Shown: positions 1 to 8,230 of the stretch, piece after piece
How positions within the stretch are numbered: position 1 is the first letter of the stretch
Layout: every line of letters starts with the position of its first letter
Source of the DNA: Nonomuraea zeae
GTDB taxonomy: Bacteria; Actinomycetota; Actinomycetes; Streptosporangiales; Streptosporangiaceae
Length of the DNA: 64,000 bases
Direction of reading: 5' to 3'
NCBI RefSeq assembly: GCF_005889725.1
Contig: NZ_VCKX01000005.1
Location: 1 to 64,000 of the forward strand
Made by a program: the position numbers and the translations under genes
Notes under the pieces: generated by a model
Told to the model about the DNA's origin: nothing
Databases searched by the model: none
The model's input: only the letters and a program-made list of their open reading frames with translations

Positions 1-218
1 TGGATGAACGCCGCAGGACCACTGCTGCCACTCCCCATCACCGCATACGCCAGATCCGCACCGAACTCCTTCATCAACACCGTCCGCCACCCCGACACGC
101 TCGCCGGACGCACCCACGCCTCCAACGTCATCCCACCCGTCAGATCCAGCGTGCTCGCATCCGGCACCGTCACCCAGCTCGACGTGCCGTTGAACGACAG
201 CGCCTGGCCGTACTTGCC
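1..218. repeat. LamG-coding direct repeat, copy 2 (identical to 934-1151)
   Basis: Bases 1-218 are identical, by eye, to 934-1151. The offset of 933 bp equals 311 codons, so both copies are in frame in the same gene. Identity stops sharply at 219/1152 and may continue past the left edge. Confidence 0.93.
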
Positions 219-3200
219 CGCCGCCCAGGTCGCGGCGGTGGCGGTGCCGGTGTTGCCCGTACCGGAGGAGTCGGCGACCGCCGTGCCGGTGCCCGCGTTC
301 ATGCCGTACGCGGCCACCAGCCCCGTGTTCACGGGCGGCTCGGTCACCACCGCGGACGCCTCGTTGGACGACGCGCTGGTGTTGCTGGAGGCGTCGAAGG
401 CGACGACGCGGTAGTGGTACGTGCCGGCCGCGACGCCCGAGTCGGCGAACGACGTGCTCGCCGTCGAGCCCACCTGGTTGGCGCCGGACGGGGTGAACCC
501 GGCGGTGGTGGAACGGTGCACGGTGTAACCGGCCACGGCCACGTTGTCGGTCGAGGCCGTCCAGGTGAGCTGCGCGCCGCCCTGGCCGCCCGTGGCCGCG
601 AGCGAGCCGGGCGCGGTCGGCGCCTGGGTGTCGGGCGGTCCCTGCTGGCCGATCGGGGTGTTCATGTCGGTCGTGATCTGGGCCGCGGTGAGCGCCTTGT
701 TGTAGACGCGGACCTCGTCGATCAGGCCGCTGAAATACTCACCCGAACCGCTGTTGCCGCCGATCCGCAACGGACCGGTGCCCACCCGCAGATTGCCGAC
801 CGTCGGATTCGTCGCCACCTGCACGCCATTGACGTACAACCGCAACGTCGAGCCGTCATACGTCGCCGCCACATGACTCCACGAGTTCAGCGGCAGATTC
901 GACGGAGCCGGCGCGTTCGCCCCCGAAGAAGTGTGGATGAACGCCGCAGGACCACTGCTGCCACTCCCCATCACCGCATACGCCAGATCCGCACCGAACT
1001 CCTTCATCAACACCGTCCGCCACCCCGACACGCTCGCCGGACGCACCCACGCCTCCAACGTCATCCCACCCGTCAGATCCAGCGTGCTCGCATCCGGCAC
1101 CGTCACCCAGCTCGACGTGCCGTTGAACGACAGCGCCTGGCCGTACTTGCCGGTCAGGCTCCACGTGGTGCTCGCCGCCGTGCCGTTGTTGCCCTGGCCC
1201 GAGGCGTCGGCGACCGCCGTGCCCGTGCCCGCGTCCATCCCGTACGCGGCCACGAGGCCGTCGGGCGCCGGGGCCTGCTGGTAGGTGGCGGTGTAGGTGG
1301 TGGCGGTGGCCGGCGCCGTGACGTTGTGGTTCGCCGCGCCGCCGTCGGACCAGGAGGTGAAGGTGTGGCTGAAGCCGTTCGCGCTCTGCGGCGACGGCGC
1401 GGAGATCGAGTTGGCCGAGCCTGCGATCACCGTCCTGGTGAAGGGGGCGATGGTCTGCTCGCTGTTGAAGCCGAGCTGCAGCCCGGCTGGCACGGTCTGG
1501 AAGGTCAGGTTCACCGTCTTCGGCTGCAGGAACACGCTCTTGGTGTCGGTGAGACCGTGCGTGTCCGTCACGGTCAGCCTGAGCTCCAGATGCGAGGGAT
1601 ATTCGTGGTCAGGCGGGACGAAGGTGCCGCCCGTGCCGGTGAACGTGGTGATCTGGTGCTCGTGGCAGGTGCTCGGGCAGTGGTGCTGGATCAGCGTCCA
1701 CAGCATCCGGGAGCCGGGGATGGCGCCGTCCTGGGCGTCGGTGCCGGTGCCCGAGTACGCGATCGTGTCGCCGACCGCCCAGGTGAGCGTGGACGACGGG
1801 GTGTTGATCGTCGCGGTGGGCGCGGTGTTGTTCACGTTGATCGTGACGGTGGCGTCTCCCTGGCCGCCGCGTCCGTCGCCGGCCCGCAGCCGCACCACGT
1901 ACGAGCCCGGCTGGGTGTAGGTGAAGGACGGCGCGGTCGCGGTGGAGTCGTCGAGGTCGCCGTCGCCGTCCAGGTCCCACTGGAAGGTGAGCGGGTCGCC
2001 GTCGGCGTCGCTGGAGCCCGCGGCCGTGAAGCTCACCGCGAGGGGCGCGTTGCCCGTGGTGGCGCTCGCGCCGATGACGGCGGCCGGCGGGTTGTTGTTG
2101 TAGATGTAACGGACGATCTGCCCGTTGGTGTAGTCGACCGCGAACAGGTCGCCGCCCGGCCCGGTCTGCAGCTCCACCGCGGGGATGCCGGAGTCGAACG
2201 TGGCGATCGTGGCGGGGTCGGGCAGGCCGTTGGCGCCCTTGGTCATGACCCAGACGCACGAGCGGCTGAAGTCGGAGAAGAACATGGCGCCGTCGTAGGC
2301 GTCCGGGTAGGGGCCGCCGGTGTAGAAGGCCACGCCGCTGGAGGAGGAGCCGCCCGACGGGCATGGGTCGCTCGGCGCGGGCCGGCTGCCGTGGTTCCAG
2401 GCGAAGTACGGCTGGTTGTGCGCGCTCGCGCCCGCCGCGTACAGGTTCTCGCAGAGCGTCAGGTTGAGGTCGTCGTAGCCGCCCTGCCGGTTCGCGCCCT
2501 CGTAGCAGGGCCAGCCGAAGTTGGCCACCGGGCCGGTGGGGTTGGCGATCCTGTTGATCTCCTCCCACGTGTTCCAGCCGACCTCGCCCGCCCAGATCTC
2601 GCTGGTCCCCGGCCGGACGGTGAAGCGGAACGGGTTGCGCTGGCCGTAGGCGATGATCCTGGCGACGTTGGGGTCGCTGCTGCCGGCGTTCGGGTTGCCG
2701 GGGGCCGCGGCGCCGGTGTCGGGGTCGATCCTGATGATCGTGCCGTTGAGCGCCGCCGGGTCCGCGCTTGTCCGCAGGTCCTGCGAGCGCAGCGCGCCGC
2801 CCTCGGCGGCCGGCGGGGTGAGCGCGGTGCCCACGGGCGAGGGCGGGTCGCCGCACGGGTTGTCGGGGGTGATGTCGGAGCTGGGCAGGTTGTCCTGGCC
2901 GTAGTCGGCGAAGTTGAAGCTCGCGCCGTCGCCGCCGCTGGCGTACAGCATGCCGTCGGGGCCGAACTTGAGGTCGCCGACGGAGTGGCTGGGATGCTGC
3001 TGGCACCAGTCGGTGATCAGCGGGGTCTCCGCCCCGGTGGCGGAGAGCACCGACAGGCGCCCGGTGATGAGGCAGCCGTCGTTGGTCGCGCCCGGCGGGG
3101 TCGGGCACGGGTCGCCGGTCTGGCCGGCCGTCCCCCAGCGCGGCGTGGTGCCGCCCGGCACGGCGTCGCGGGCGTAGAGGACGTAGATGCGGGGGTCGGC

Positions 3201-3515
3201 GGGGAAGCTCGGGTGCAGGGCCATGCCGAGCAGGCCGCGGTCCCAGAAGTTGTGCACCTGGGTGCGCAGGTCGGCGTAGACGGCCGGCGTGGTGTCGGTG
3301 ATGGAGTCGAAGACCTTGATCAGGCCGCTCTTCTCGGCGACGAACACCCGGCCGTCGGAGGCGAACTCCACGTTGCTCGGGTTGGTCAGGCCGCTGAAGA
3401 CGACCTGACGCTGGAAGTTGCCGGGCAGAGCCTGCGCGGCCGGTGTCGTGACGACCACCAGGCCGGTGGTGATCAGCAGGATGGATAAGAGCGCATGACG
3501 AAGCCGCCTCAGCAC
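1..3515 (-). CDS. Secreted glucose/sorbosone dehydrogenase-like protein with PKD, Fn3 and LamG modules (3' end off window)
   Basis: The frame is open from a GTG at 3515 (AGGGGG lies just upstream) to the left edge, at least 1171 residues. Order: signal peptide (residues 1-31, hydrophobic LLITTGLVVV, then TPAAQA); a six-bladed PQQ sugar-dehydrogenase-like propeller (about 32-470) with VFVAEKSGLIKVF, GDLKFGPDGMLYASGGDG and QRNPFR; a PKD domain (about 475-555, DADGDPLTFQWDLDGDGD); an Ig-like stretch; a bacterial-repeat-like segment (about 655-745); LamG 1 (about 750-950); Fn3 (about 955-1060); LamG 2 (1064 onward, cut by the edge). The first domain probably oxidises or binds sugars outside the cell, and the others suggest carbohydrate adhesion. 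It sits at the 3' end of the polysaccharide cluster, 73 nt after the preceding gene. The substrate and any PQQ dependence are inferred from the family only. Confidence 0.85.
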   Translation of the reverse strand, partial: MLRRLRHALLSILLITTGLVVVTTPAAQALPGNFQRQVVFSGLTNPSNVEFASDGRVFVAEKSGLIKVFDSITDTTPAVYADLRTQVHNFWDRGLLGMALHPSFPADPRIYVLYARDAVPGGTTPRWGTAGQTGDPCPTPPGATNDGCLITGRLSVLSATGAETPLITDWCQQHPSHSVGDLKFGPDGMLYASGGDGASFNFADYGQDNLPSSDITPDNPCGDPPSPVGTALTPPAAEGGALRSQDLRTSADPAALNGTIIRIDPDTGAAAPGNPNAGSSDPNVARIIAYGQRNPFRFTVRPGTSEIWAGEVGWNTWEEINRIANPTGPVANFGWPCYEGANRQGGYDDLNLTLCENLYAAGASAHNQPYFAWNHGSRPAPSDPCPSGGSSSSGVAFYTGGPYPDAYDGAMFFSDFSRSCVWVMTKGANGLPDPATIATFDSGIPAVELQTGPGGDLFAVDYTNGQIVRYIYNNNPPAAVIGASATTGNAPLAVSFTAAGSSDADGDPLTFQWDLDGDGDLDDSTATAPSFTYTQPGSYVVRLRAGDGRGGQGDATVTINVNNTAPTATINTPSSTLTWAVGDTIAYSGTGTDAQDGAIPGSRMLWTLIQHHCPSTCHEHQITTFTGTGGTFVPPDHEYPSHLELRLTVTDTHGLTDTKSVFLQPKTVNLTFQTVPAGLQLGFNSEQTIAPFTRTVIAGSANSISAPSPQSANGFSHTFTSWSDGGAANHNVTAPATATTYTATYQQAPAPDGLVAAYGMDAGTGTAVADASGQGNNGTAASTTWSLTGKYGQALSFNGTSSWVTVPDASTLDLTGGMTLEAWVRPASVSGWRTVLMKEFGADLAYAVMGSGSSGPAAFIHTSSGANAPAPSNLPLNSWSHVAATYDGSTLRLYVNGVQVATNPTVGNLRVGTGPLRIGGNSGSGEYFSGLIDEVRVYNKALTAAQITTDMNTPIGQQGPPDTQAPTAPGSLAATGGQGGAQLTWTASTDNVAVAGYTVHRSTTAGFTPSGANQVGSTASTSFADSGVAAGTYHYRVVAFDASSNTSASSNEASAVVTEPPVNTGLVAAYGMNAGTGTAVADSSGTGNTGTATAATWAAGKYGQALSFNGTSSWVTVPDASTLDLTGGMTLEAWVRPASVSGWRTVLMKEFGADLAYAVMGSGSSGPAAFI
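934..1151. repeat. LamG-coding direct repeat, copy 1
   Basis: Partner of 1-218. It encodes the LamG core including SWVTVPDASTLDL and TLEAWVRPA. It lies in a patch (about 730-1151) whose codons end mostly in G or T (GGT, GAT, CGT, TTG), unlike the C-rich third positions of the rest of the gene. Confidence 0.93.
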
Positions 3516-3588
3516 GATGAACCCCCTAAAGAGCCGACAATTCCCCCCGAGCTCCACAGGTGATCTATCGCACTAAATCAGGCAGAAG

Positions 3589-4695
3589 TCACGACACCTG
3601 TCCGCTTCTGGTCAGCCACGCGTACAGCAGCCACCCCAGCTCGTACGGCCGGCACTCCCGATCGACGGCGACCGGCGGATAGACCCGGTCGAGCACGCCG
3701 AGCCCCGAGCCCGCGTGCACCCGGGTGGCCGCCGCGCGCAGGCCGCGGACCAGCTTGCGCGGGTCGGCCCTGGCCTCCTTGCGCCAGGTCAGGGCGAGCC
3801 GGTCCAGCACGAACGCGGGCCGCTCGATCATCCAGTCGAGCCCCTTGGAGATCTCCGCCACGTGGGCCGCCCCGCCCGCGTCGGCCAGGTCGAGCAGGGC
3901 CATGGGCGCCATCGCGAGCTGGTGCACGCTGTAGACCGGGTACCCCTCGACCACGGAGCCGTTCCTGGCGTCGTAGTGCCACCACCATTCGCCCTGGTCG
4001 CCCTGCGCCTGGCAGATCCCGGCGGCCACCTGCTCGGCCGCGCGCAGCGCCTCGGGGTCGCCGGTGGCGGCGTGCAGCCGGGCCAGCGCCTGCAGCGGGT
4101 AGACCTGGTCGGCGAAGCACCCCACGTGCGCCCGGTACCAGGGCACGAGCGGGCCGTCCCCCAGCGTGTGCCGGTAGAGCCGGTCGCTAGCCAGCCCGCC
4201 GAGCAGCCGCTCGCGGGCGCGTCCCGTGTCGGCCCCGGCCGCCACCAGGGCGGCCAGCGCCCAGGCCGCCTCGACCGTGTGGATCTGCGGCGCGGTGTCG
4301 AGCTCGGCCAGCCGCCGCAGCGCCACGTCGAGGCCGGAATGCCCGGACTCGGCCGCCGCCCAGCAGATCAGCGCGGCGTCCCCGACCCCCGTCACCTCCG
4401 GCAGCCGCTTGACCAGGCGGCCGACCAGGTCGTGCAGGGTGTCGCCGGCCAGCGCCGCGCGCTGCCGCTCGTCGTCCAGCGTGGCCACGCCGAGCGCGAC
4501 GATCGCCGAGTAACGCAGGCTGCGCCCCTCCGGCATCGCGGCCCACTCCCCGCCGGGCTCCTGGTGGCCGCGCCGGGTGAACACGAACTCGCCGTCCACG
4601 TAGCCGGGCGGGAGTCCGCGCACGGACAGGTCCACCATGCCGGTGATGAAGTCCTGGTGTCCGGAGCCCAGCAGAGCGATCCGGTGATGCGTCAC
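3589..4695 (-). CDS. Uncharacterised protein of polysaccharide cluster, alpha/alpha-toroid-like
   Basis: 368 residues from a GTG at 4695 that overlaps the wecG-like stop by 4 nt (GTGA), with GAGGAG upstream, so translation is probably coupled. There is no signal peptide or membrane segment. The body is rich in amphipathic helices with repeating Ala/Leu patterns; conserved-looking aromatic and acidic segments include WWWHYDARNGSVVEGYPVYS (about 240-260) and CRPYELGWLLYAW near the C terminus. This resembles alpha/alpha-toroid folds (prenyltransferase/terpene-cyclase-like repeats or unsaturated-glucuronyl-hydrolase-type barrels), but I cannot assign a family. Its position implies a role in making or trimming the cluster's glycan. 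Function unknown. Confidence 0.8.
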   Translation of the reverse strand: MTHHRIALLGSGHQDFITGMVDLSVRGLPPGYVDGEFVFTRRGHQEPGGEWAAMPEGRSLRYSAIVALGVATLDDERQRAALAGDTLHDLVGRLVKRLPEVTGVGDAALICWAAAESGHSGLDVALRRLAELDTAPQIHTVEAAWALAALVAAGADTGRARERLLGGLASDRLYRHTLGDGPLVPWYRAHVGCFADQVYPLQALARLHAATGDPEALRAAEQVAAGICQAQGDQGEWWWHYDARNGSVVEGYPVYSVHQLAMAPMALLDLADAGGAAHVAEISKGLDWMIERPAFVLDRLALTWRKEARADPRKLVRGLRAAATRVHAGSGLGVLDRVYPPVAVDRECRPYELGWLLYAWLTRSGQVS

Positions 4696-5453
4696 GTCGT
4701 CTCCTCGATCCTGCCTCTGACACCGGCGCGCTCCCTGAGCACCAGGAAGAGAAATCTGCCGTTGGTCCGTATGTAGCGCGGCCCGAGCCGCAGCGGCTCC
4801 TGGAGCATGCGGTAGAGCCATTCCAGGCCCAGCCGCTGCCAGCCCAGCGGCGCCCTGCGGGTGTGCCCGGCCAGCACGTCGAACGAGCCGCCGACGCCGT
4901 GGATGATCCCGGCCTCCGTACGCGCGCCCCAGTCGCGGATGAAGATCTCCTTCTTCGGCGAGGTGATGCCCAGGAACAGCAGGTCGGCCCGGGAGGCGGC
5001 GATCTCGGCGGCGATCTCGGCCGACTCCTCGGCCGCGAAATAGCCGTCCCGCGCGCCGGCGACCTCCAGCCCCGGGTAGCGCCGCCGTACCTCGTCCAGG
5101 ACCCGCGCGAGCACCTCGCCGGTCGCGCCGAGGAAGTAGGCGCGGTAGCCGCGCGGCGCCCCCTCGGCCATCAGCCCGGTGAACAGGTCGATGCCCGCCA
5201 CCCGCTCGGGGACCCGGTGGCCGAGGGCCCGCGCGGCCCAGACGACGGCCTGGCCGTCGGCCAGCACCAGATCGCTTTCGACGACCGACTGCCGCAACGC
5301 GGCGTCGCCGCGCATGTTGACGACCTTGGCCGCGTTGACCACGCCGATCGTGAGCTGCGTGCGCTCCGAGACCGCCGCCACGCATCGGTCGAGCACCTCA
5401 CGCATCGTGAGCGCGTCGAGCGGTAAGCCCAACACGGTTCTCCTGGATGCCAT
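4692..5453 (-). CDS. WecG/TagA/CpsF family glycosyltransferase
   Basis: 253 residues, the usual length for the GT26 family, which transfers N-acetylmannosamine or a related sugar from a UDP-sugar to an undecaprenyl-diphosphate-linked acceptor on the inner face of the membrane. Visible signatures: VVNAAKVVNMRGD (about 37-50), the acidic LVLADGQAVVWAARALG (about 66-83), GITSPKKEIF (about 145), GVGGSFDVLAG (about 167) and a basic C-terminal tail with LEWLYRMLQEPLRLGPRYI that would contact the membrane. It would add the second sugar after the glycosylphosphotransferase encoded upstream. The donor sugar cannot be read from sequence. Confidence 0.9.
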   Translation of the reverse strand: MASRRTVLGLPLDALTMREVLDRCVAAVSERTQLTIGVVNAAKVVNMRGDAALRQSVVESDLVLADGQAVVWAARALGHRVPERVAGIDLFTGLMAEGAPRGYRAYFLGATGEVLARVLDEVRRRYPGLEVAGARDGYFAAEESAEIAAEIAASRADLLFLGITSPKKEIFIRDWGARTEAGIIHGVGGSFDVLAGHTRRAPLGWQRLGLEWLYRMLQEPLRLGPRYIRTNGRFLFLVLRERAGVRGRIEETT

Positions 5454-5505
5454 CCGTCCCCCTGGGTGTCGATGACATATCGGGCCAAGCTCGGGAAATG
5501 TGACA

Positions 5506-6465
5506 TCAGGGCAACACCAGCTCGGTGAGGGTCGCCCGGTGGTCGGTCCTGGGCATGCGCAGGGTCTGGAAGTCTCGTACGGCGATGCGCTTGTCGAGCA
5601 GCACGTGGTCGATGGCCACCTTGGGGAACAGCCGGGGCTGCTGGTAGTACGGCCACGTCATCGACAGCCCCTTGCCCGTGACGTCGGCGGCGTCCCGGTA
5701 GCCGGTGGCGATCAGCTCGCGCAGCACCGCGTGGTCGAGCGTGGAGTTGAAGTCGCCGGCCAGCACGCGCAGGCGGCCACCGGCCGGCGGCAACGCCCTG
5801 ATGCTCGACGCCCAGCATGCCGTCCGCCAGCCCTCGGACGGCGCGCACGCGTGCACGGCGACCAGGTCCACCTCCCTGCCGCCCGGCGCGGTGAGCACGG
5901 CGGGCAGGTGCCGCGGGCTCTCGGCGAAGGGCGGGGCCGCGATCTGCGTGCCGGCCGGCCGCAGCGGGTAACGCGAGTAGATCGCCGCGCCCTCGGAGTC
6001 CGAGCCCGGCACCGCCACCTCGTACGGCATGAGCCGGCTCAGCCCGAGCTCCTCCACCCGCTCGCGCATCAGGAAGGTGAACTCCAGCAGGTGCAGCACG
6101 TCCGGCCGCTCGCGCCTGACCACGTCCACCAGGTCCTCCGGCAGCACGGAAGAGTGCAGCAGGTTGACCGCCAGCACCCGCAGCACCGGCCCGCCGGCCT
6201 CCGCGTTGCCCCCGGGGACCGCGCGCGGCAGCACGGCCACCGCGAAGGCCCCCGTCACCAGCAGCGCGGCCACGACCAGCGGCCCGTTGCGGATCAGGAG
6301 CGCGACGAGCAGCGGCAGCAGCGAAGCCGCGGCCGCGTAGGGGGTGAAGGAGACCAGCTGCGACCAGACGAACTTCGGCTCCCATCCGGCCAGCCGCAGT
6401 CCAGCCCATCCCGCGAAGGGCACGAGCACCAGCCAGCACAGCGGGACCACTAGACGACCCCGCAC
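5506..6465 (-). CDS. Membrane-anchored endonuclease/exonuclease/phosphatase (EEP) family protein
   Basis: 319 residues from a GTG at 6465 (GAGGG 6-9 nt upstream); it overlaps the rfbD 3' end by 16 nt. The first about 100 residues hold three hydrophobic helices (PLCWLVLVPFAGW, AASLLPLLVALLI, PLVVAALLVTGAFAVAVL). The rest is an EEP domain with metal and catalytic motifs: LLEF (about 150), GDFNST (about 255), AIDHVLLD (about 291) and TDHRA (about 310). EEP enzymes hydrolyse phosphodiester or phosphomonoester bonds. In this setting a polyprenyl-phosphate, sugar-phosphate or phosphodiester-linked glycan substrate is more likely than nucleic acid, which is inference. The domain probably faces outside. 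Confidence 0.85.
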   Translation of the reverse strand: MRGRLVVPLCWLVLVPFAGWAGLRLAGWEPKFVWSQLVSFTPYAAAASLLPLLVALLIRNGPLVVAALLVTGAFAVAVLPRAVPGGNAEAGGPVLRVLAVNLLHSSVLPEDLVDVVRRERPDVLHLLEFTFLMRERVEELGLSRLMPYEVAVPGSDSEGAAIYSRYPLRPAGTQIAAPPFAESPRHLPAVLTAPGGREVDLVAVHACAPSEGWRTACWASSIRALPPAGGRLRVLAGDFNSTLDHAVLRELIATGYRDAADVTGKGLSMTWPYYQQPRLFPKVAIDHVLLDKRIAVRDFQTLRMPRTDHRATLTELVLP

Positions 6466-7301
6466 CGGCGCCCTCGCATCAGCACCGGCCAGGCGGCGTG
6501 CAGGGCGGGCCGCCAATGCCGGATCGGCTCCCATCGGGTGTGCGCGAGCACGCTGCTGGCCGGGCGCCTGGCCGGGCGCGGGAAGGACGCGGAGTTGACC
6601 GGGCGCACGCGGGCCGGGTCGTGGCCGAGCAGCGTGAAGATCTCCTTGGCCAGGCCGCACCACGTGGTCTCGCCGGCGCTGGTGCCGTGATAGACGCCGG
6701 GCGGCAGGTCCGACTGCGCCAGCCTGACCAGGTAGTCGGCCAGGTCGGCGGTCCACGTCGGCTGGCCGCGCTGGTCGTCGACCACGTCCACGGTCTCACG
6801 CTCGGCCGCCAGCCTGATCATCGTCGTGACGAAGTTCTGGCCCGCCGAGCCGTACAGCCAGGCGGTGCGCACCACGTAGTGGCCGTGGTGGAGCGCCGAC
6901 CGCTCGCCGGCCAGCTTGGTGCGGCCGTAGGCGTTCAGCGGCCCGGTGGGGTCGCCTTCCAGGTAGGGCTCGCGCCCCGATCCGTCGAAGACGTAGTCGG
7001 TGGACAGGTGCAGCAGCTTCGACCCGGCGCGGGTGCACGCCTCGGCCAGGTTGCCGACGGCATGCCCGTTGATCTCCATGGCCTCGTCCTCGCGCGTCTC
7101 GGCCTCGTCCACGGCGGTCCAGGCCGCGCAGTTGACCACCACCCGGGGCCGGTAGGCGCATACGAAGTCGCGTACCGCGCGTTTGTCGCATAAGTCCAGC
7201 TCGGCACGGGCCAGCGCGATGACGGGGTCGCCGGTGAGCGCGATCCTGTCGTGCAGGTCGGCGGCGAGCATGCCCCCGCCGCCCGTGATCAGCCACCGCA
7301 C
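6450..7301 (-). CDS. rfbD: dTDP-4-dehydrorhamnose reductase
   Basis: 283 residues. RmlD reduces dTDP-4-dehydro-L-rhamnose to dTDP-L-rhamnose with NAD(P)H. It shows the nucleotide-binding LITGGGGML at the N terminus, CAAWTAVDEAE (about 65), LSTDYVFDG (about 99), the catalytic YGRTKLAGE (about 123) and GQPTW (about 190). The start was taken as GTG 7301 giving VRWLITGG; it overlaps the rfbB stop by 13 nt, so the genes are one transcript. Because rfbC is missing nearby, the true substrate could be a 4-keto-6-deoxy sugar supplied differently. Confidence 0.92.
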   Translation of the reverse strand: MRWLITGGGGMLAADLHDRIALTGDPVIALARAELDLCDKRAVRDFVCAYRPRVVVNCAAWTAVDEAETREDEAMEINGHAVGNLAEACTRAGSKLLHLSTDYVFDGSGREPYLEGDPTGPLNAYGRTKLAGERSALHHGHYVVRTAWLYGSAGQNFVTTMIRLAAERETVDVVDDQRGQPTWTADLADYLVRLAQSDLPPGVYHGTSAGETTWCGLAKEIFTLLGHDPARVRPVNSASFPRPARRPASSVLAHTRWEPIRHWRPALHAAWPVLMRGRRCGVV

Positions 7302-8230
7302 GCCGACCACCAGTCGCGATTGGCCTGGTACCAGCGCACGGTGTCCTTCAGCCCCTGGTCGAACGGGATCTCCGGCCGGTAGCCGAGCGCCCGCAGCTTG
7401 GTGTCGTCGAGCGAGTAGCGGCGGTCGTGGCCCTTGCGGTCCTCGACGTGCTGGACCATGTCCCACCCCGCGCCGCAGGCGTCGAGCAGCCGCCGGGTCA
7501 GCTCCAGGTTCGTCAGCTCGGCGGTGCCGGCGATGTGGTAGATCTCCCCCGGCTCGCCCCGCTCGGCGACGAGCCGGATGCCCGCGCAGTGGTCCTCCGC
7601 GTGGATCCAGTCCCGCACGTTGCCGCCGTCGCCATAGAGCGGCACCTTCCTGCCGCGCAGCAGGTTGGTGACGAACAGCGGGATGACCTTCTCTGGGTAC
7701 TGTCTCGGCCCGTAGTTGTTGCCGCAGCGGGTGATGGAGACGTCGAGCCCGTGGGTGATCGCGTAGGCGCGCGCGATCAGGTCGGCGCCCGCCTTCGAGG
7801 CCGCGTACGGCGAGCGGGGGTTGAGCGGCGTGTCCTCGGTCCACGAGCCGTGCTCGATCGAGCCGTACACCTCGTCGGTCGAGACCTGCACCACCTTGCC
7901 GACGCCCACGTCCAGGCAGGCCTGCAGCAGCGTCTGGGTGCCGAGCACGTTGGTGCGGACGAACTCGGCCGCCCCGTCGATCGACCGGTCGACGTGCGAC
8001 TCGGCCGCGAAGTTGACCACCAGGTCGTGCCCGGGCACCACCTCCGCGAGCAGGCCCGCGTCGCAGATGTCGCCGTGCACGAACGTGTGCCGCACGCCGT
8101 CGAGATTGGCGCGGTTGCCGGCGTAGGTGAGCTTGTCCAGCACGGTCACGTCCGCAGGCTGATCGTGCAGCGAGCGGACGAAGTGCGAGCCGATGAAGCC
8201 CGCACCGCCGGTTACCAGGATGTTCCTCAT
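7289..8230 (-). CDS. rfbB: dTDP-glucose 4,6-dehydratase
   Basis: 313 residues, an extended short-chain dehydrogenase that converts dTDP-D-glucose to dTDP-4-dehydro-6-deoxy-D-glucose with bound NAD+. Motifs: VTGGAGFIGSHFVR (5-18), NFAAESHVDRSID (about 80), STDEVYG (about 115), the catalytic YAASKAGAD (about 141) and RCGNNYGPRQYPEK (about 165). The ATG at 8230 overlaps the rfbA stop by 4 nt (ATGA). Confidence 0.95.
   Translation of the reverse strand: MRNILVTGGAGFIGSHFVRSLHDQPADVTVLDKLTYAGNRANLDGVRHTFVHGDICDAGLLAEVVPGHDLVVNFAAESHVDRSIDGAAEFVRTNVLGTQTLLQACLDVGVGKVVQVSTDEVYGSIEHGSWTEDTPLNPRSPYAASKAGADLIARAYAITHGLDVSITRCGNNYGPRQYPEKVIPLFVTNLLRGRKVPLYGDGGNVRDWIHAEDHCAGIRLVAERGEPGEIYHIAGTAELTNLELTRRLLDACGAGWDMVQHVEDRKGHDRRYSLDDTKLRALGYRPEIPFDQGLKDTVRWYQANRDWWSACGG

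Noticed and set aside
414-3488. A 1024-codon open frame on the plus strand
   Set aside because: It is antisense to the sugar-dehydrogenase/LamG gene, is made of Arg/Gly/Val-rich low-complexity sequence, and has no domain. Such shadows are expected opposite G/C-rich codons.
3589-5385. A 598-residue version of the toroid-like protein
   Set aside because: Residues before the GTG at 4695 overlap wecG out of frame and are low-complexity; the GTGA overlap with GAGGAG upstream gives the better start.
5171-6439. A minus-strand frame crossing wecG and the EEP gene
   Set aside because: It is out of frame with both conserved proteins and encodes Arg/Ala/Gly-rich sequence only.
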